In this document: positions 61,273-64,000 of the stretch, piece after piece
Numbering within the stretch: the first letter of the stretch is position 1
How the letters are laid out: each line of letters starts with the position of its first letter
Assembly (NCBI GenBank): GCA_000702025.1
Contig: JNKJ01000006.1
Location: 323,527 to 387,526, forward strand
Direction: 5' to 3'
DNA: 64,000 nucleotides
Source of the DNA: Blautia schinkii DSM 10518
GTDB lineage: Bacteria > Bacillota > Clostridia > Lachnospirales > Lachnospiraceae
Translations under genes and position numbers: made by a program
Notes under the pieces: generated by a model
Seen by the model: the letters and a program-made list of their open reading frames with translations, nothing else
Databases searched by the model: none
Told to the model about the DNA's origin: nothing

Positions 61273-61325
61273 GGCTGTCAGGAAATGGAATGCAGGTTAT
61301 TCGTTTCCCGGCAGCCCACTTTTTT
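61273..61325 (+). terminator. terminator-like stem-loop between binding-protein and permease genes
   Basis: GGCTGTCAGGAAA pairs with TTTCCCGGCAGCC (with small mismatches), then CAC and six T residues. Strong enough to end part of the transcripts. Confidence 0.75.
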
Positions 61326-61342
61326 AAATGAGGAAAGACATC

Positions 61343-62200
61343 ATGAAGAAAAAATCTATTTTATTCGTTGTTCCTGCAATTTTGATTTACACGGTTTTAT
61401 TAATCATGCCTATTATCGGCGCATTTTTCCTGAGTCTCACAGACTGGAACGGGATTTCCCAGCAGTTTCATTTTGTGGGTCTTAAAAATTACGCATCCAT
61501 GCTGACAGACACAAGATTGTTCGGTGCTATCGGAAATACGGTGAAGATTACCTTATGTGTAGGCATTGCTGTAAATGTGGGCGGTCTGGCTGTTGCTTTT
61601 CTATTAAATAAAAGGGGAAAGCTTACCAATGTTGTGAGAAGCGTTTTCTTCTTACCTTATGTGCTGAGCACAGTGGCGATTTCTTTTGTATGGATGTCCA
61701 TTCTGTCGTATACGGGAATATTAAATACAGTATTGGAATGGGTCGGTCTGTCCGGTCTGGTAAGTGATTTTATCGGAAACGCAAAAAATTCTATCAGAAG
61801 TATCTGTGTGGTGGAAATCTGGCGTACCATAGGTTTTTATATGGTGATTTATCTGGCTTATCTGCAGACCGTTCCGGAGGAGCTGTATGAGGCCTGCATG
61901 ATAGACGGGGGGAATTCCCGTCAGCAGTTCCGCTATATTACTCTGCCCATGATTGTTCCGGGAATTACAATCTGCACGATTATGAGTATTATGACAGAAA
62001 TGAGACAGTACGACATTGTTAAGGTTATCACCAACGGCGGGCCGGGTTATTCAACGGAAACAATTACCTATAACATTGTCACACAGGCGTTTGGCAATAA
62101 TATGCTAGGTTACTCCTCGGCAATCGCTGTTTTTTTATTTGTGTTTATAGCCGGGATTTCTGTTTTACAGCTTAAGGCTTCGAACAAGATAGGGGGATGA
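61343..62200 (+). CDS. sugar ABC permease, MalF/UgpA type
   Basis: This 285-residue permease has six helices and an EAA-type loop LYEACMIDGGNSRQQFRYIT. The ATG at 61343 has GAGGAAAG upstream; ATG 61328 lies before that site and is less likely. It forms the channel with the next permease, whose start is 3 bp after its stop. Confidence 0.91.
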   Translation: MKKKSILFVVPAILIYTVLLIMPIIGAFFLSLTDWNGISQQFHFVGLKNYASMLTDTRLFGAIGNTVKITLCVGIAVNVGGLAVAFLLNKRGKLTNVVRSVFFLPYVLSTVAISFVWMSILSYTGILNTVLEWVGLSGLVSDFIGNAKNSIRSICVVEIWRTIGFYMVIYLAYLQTVPEELYEACMIDGGNSRQQFRYITLPMIVPGITICTIMSIMTEMRQYDIVKVITNGGPGYSTETITYNIVTQAFGNNMLGYSSAIAVFLFVFIAGISVLQLKASNKIGG

Positions 62201-62202
62201 TT

Positions 62203-63042
62203 ATGCATTCAGTTGTGAATACCAAAACAAGGATACAGCAGTGGGCTGCCCGTCTGCTGATTGGAATGCTGGCGGTTTTGACTGCGGTCCCTCTTTATCT
62301 GGCCTTTGTCAATGCGTTTAAAAGTACGGCAGATATCACCAAGTCACCGCTTTCTATCCCGATTCCGCCTACGTTTGATAATATTACAAAAGTTTTGAAC
62401 AGCCCGAATGTGCATTTGGGCACCATGTATTTTAACTCTATCTGCATTGCGTTTTTCGGAACGGCGATTTGCCTTGCAGTGTCTGCGCTGGCGGGTTATT
62501 ATTTATCCAGAGTGAAAAATAAAATATCAAAAAGCCTTTACGTTTATTTCCTATTTGGGCTGATGGTGCCTTATGTGATCGTGTATGTTCCTCTTGTGAC
62601 CATGTTTAAAGGAAGCGGCTTTTTAGGTACACTTCCGGGACTGATTTTGGTTTTTGTATCGGGGAGCATTTCCTTTTCGGTGTTTATGTTTGAAGGATAT
62701 GTGCGCACGATTCCGGTAGAGCTGGAGGAGGCCGCGATTCTGGACGGTGCCGGGCAGTTTGAAATCTTTGCGAAGGTGGTTTTGCCTTTGATCAAGCCCT
62801 GTACCACTACGGTAGCCATTTTTATCGGGTTATCTATGTGGAATGACTTCCTGACGCCGCTGTTGATTGGGCAGAAGGTCACGATTACAGTCGGGATTTA
62901 TACGGCGATTGGTCCGTATGCCTCTGACTGGGGGAGCGTTTTTGCCTATGTGCTTTTTGCCACAGTGCCCATTGTGGTGATTTATCTGCTGGCCCAGGAG
63001 CAGTTCATTTCAGGTTTAACAGTGGGGGCTGTTAAAGGATGA
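62203..63042 (+). CDS. sugar ABC permease, MalG/UgpE type
   Basis: This 279-residue permease has six helices and the EAA loop LEEAAILDGAGQFEIFAKVV. The ATG at 62203 has AGGGGG 6 bp upstream; ATG 62197 overlaps the preceding stop. A truncated sensor kinase gene follows 5 bp later, so transport and sensing were one operon. Confidence 0.91.
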   Translation: MHSVVNTKTRIQQWAARLLIGMLAVLTAVPLYLAFVNAFKSTADITKSPLSIPIPPTFDNITKVLNSPNVHLGTMYFNSICIAFFGTAICLAVSALAGYYLSRVKNKISKSLYVYFLFGLMVPYVIVYVPLVTMFKGSGFLGTLPGLILVFVSGSISFSVFMFEGYVRTIPVELEEAAILDGAGQFEIFAKVVLPLIKPCTTTVAIFIGLSMWNDFLTPLLIGQKVTITVGIYTAIGPYASDWGSVFAYVLFATVPIVVIYLLAQEQFISGLTVGAVKG

Positions 63043-63046
63043 ATTT

Positions 63047-63658
63047 ATGATAAAAAAATTCAAAAATATCAGTGTATTTTATAAGATCGTAATTCTGTAT
63101 ATTATTTTTATCTCTACGGCAGTGGCATGTACTACAGCGTATCTGGTAAAGGACAGTATCGAGATTCTGGAGGAAAAAGAGATTGCCCTGGGCAAAACCC
63201 AGCTTGATAAGGCAACGCATTATCTGCAGACAAAGTACAATATGGTCTATGACCTGGCGAACCATATCCACAGCAGCGAGCTGTCGAGAATCCTCAGTGC
63301 GATCAACGAGGATTCCGAGCGCAGCCGGGATTATTCCAACATTAGCAATATCAACGCATTTTTTCTCGGCGTGAGCTCTGCGGATTCAGATATTAGTGAC
63401 ATTGTACTGGTGACCCTGGAAAATTCTGTGTTTTCTTATAGCAGTGAGGGTTATGCGGAAATCCGGCCCAGCTTTCCCTTTGGTGAATCGGAAATAGTGA
63501 AAAAGCTTGAGGAACATGAGGAGGATATGTATATTGCCAGGGATAATCCGTCTGCTTATACACTAAAGGAAAGAGGAGATGTCATCACCTTTGCAGGTAA
63601 GATATTTGATTCTTCTAAATTTCCGAGAAGGATTCCGGTTGCGTGGTATCTCATCTGA
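63047..63658 (+). pseudogene. sensor histidine kinase (YesM-like) cut off by an IS element
   Basis: Only the N-terminal 203 residues remain: a membrane helix (about 12-32) and part of an extracellular sensor domain; typical members are near 550-600 residues, with a second helix, HAMP and kinase domain. Host coding sequence runs to about 63655. The stop codon TGA (63656-63658) is formed by the first bases of the IS terminus. AAAGGAT precedes the ATG. The kinase core, if kept, lies beyond the element outside the window. The fragment cannot signal. Confidence 0.82.
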
Positions 63659-64000
63659 ACTGTACCCCTTGTCAAGGACATTTTTGAAAGTGGGGCGATT
63701 TAGTTTTGCCACCTCTTTGGTGCCTGTATCCTGTGCCCAGATGTCCTGTTTTCTATTATCATGGTATTCTATGATGTTTTAAGTAGCTATTGTGCCTTGA
63801 AGCACCCCGGCGCCTAATTCCTCCGGTTTTTTGGCGATCACCGGACAGGCCGGCCTGCCAGGGATATCCAGCGGATATTCCCCGGTGGTGAAAAATTCAT
63901 AAAACTCGTTTGGGGAAAGCTTTGCAAGATCCCACTGGTAACGCTCATTATTATAGTAATCCATGTAGCTGTCTATGACAGACTTTACTTCGCTGAATTC
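63656..64000 (-). mobile_element. IS3-family (IS150-like) insertion sequence, one end, partial
   Basis: From 63656 the sequence changes to an IS terminus (TGAACTGTACCCCTTGTC...), with 120 bp of non-coding end and then an IS3-type transposase read on the minus strand out of the window. It interrupts the kinase gene. The other terminus and target duplication are outside the window. Confidence 0.78.
63779..64000 (-). CDS. IS3-family transposase OrfB, C-terminal part (5' partial)
   Basis: The frame is open from base 64000 and ends at 63779. The 73 visible residues include the OrfB tail of IS3/IS150 integrase-core transposases: IDSYMDYYNNERYQWDLAKL, followed by SPNEFYEF and a family-specific extension. 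The catalytic DDE core lies outside the window. The gene is opposite in direction to the interrupted kinase. Confidence 0.88.
   Translation of the reverse strand, partial: EFSEVKSVIDSYMDYYNNERYQWDLAKLSPNEFYEFFTTGEYPLDIPGRPACPVIAKKPEELGAGVLQGTIAT

Noticed and set aside
63579..63782. Plus-strand frame across the IS end
   Set aside because: It crosses the kinase/IS junction, has no ribosome-binding site and reads the non-coding IS terminus.
1..64000. tRNA or rRNA genes
   Set aside because: No cloverleaf-like or ribosomal RNA sequence was recognised on either strand when reading the intergenic stretches.

Overview
The window looks like an accessory carbohydrate and aromatic-compound region from a gut-type Firmicute, most likely Lachnospiraceae (Clostridium cluster XIVa). 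The support is moderate GC, strong AGGAGG ribosome-binding sites, many YesM/YesN two-component systems, several sugar ABC importers and GH2/GH3/GH78 glycosidases. The genus cannot be fixed from sequence alone. No rRNA, tRNA or CRISPR was seen.

Layout. (1) 1-8.6 kb: plant-glycan genes: the 3' part of a membrane-anchored GH3, a small membrane protein, a GH2 beta-galactosidase-like enzyme, a GH78 alpha-L-rhamnosidase and a GPH-type sugar symporter whose 3' end has expanded into a 37-bp tandem repeat. (2) 8.7-10.9 kb: a LytTR regulator and AgrC-like kinase without Agr peptide genes. (3) 11-15 kb: a YesM-type kinase, an AraC-type regulator and a solute-binding protein, overlapping by 4 bp at each junction and without permeases. 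(4) 15.2-23.7 kb: FUSC-like and MATE exporters, a divergent FMN-dependent oxidoreductase, lactonase, metallo-beta-lactamase-fold and alpha/beta hydrolases, and a LysR regulator. (5) 23.8-33.3 kb: a complete Dpp/Opp-type importer, an esterase-like hydrolase, a GH3 enzyme with the NagZ-type Asp/His dyad, and beta-phosphoglucomutase. (6) 33.4-37.8 kb: an autoregulated MarR protein with Cys- and His-rich extensions, then a LysR regulator divergent from a UbiD/UbiX/LpdD-like decarboxylase operon. (7) 37.8-45.4 kb: a YesN regulator, a kinase with almost no extracellular loop, a double ABC-ATPase homologue that has lost its catalytic motifs, and a ribose-type ABC importer. (8) 45.6-49 kb: esterase, metallo-hydrolase and diguanylate cyclase. 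(9) 49.3-59 kb: sugar/polyol importer, MDR dehydrogenase, PfkB kinase, class II aldolase, 2-hydroxyacid dehydrogenase, FGGY kinase and GntR regulator. (10) 59-60 kb: HEPN/MNT toxin-antitoxin pair on the minus strand. (11) 60-64 kb: another sugar importer followed by a sensor kinase cut off by an IS3-family element that runs out of the window.

How it may work together (inference). Regions 4-6 read as a pathway for an aromatic or phenolic glycoside: import, ester or lactone opening, cleavage of the glycosidic bond, possibly by phosphorolysis to beta-glucose-1-phosphate for PgmB, prenyl-FMN-dependent decarboxylation of the aglycone, and export. Region 9 reads as a polyol to ketose to ketose-bisphosphate to triose pathway. 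The two strongest leads are the GH3/PgmB pair and the dead ABC ATPase encoded with a two-component system next to a ribose-type transporter.
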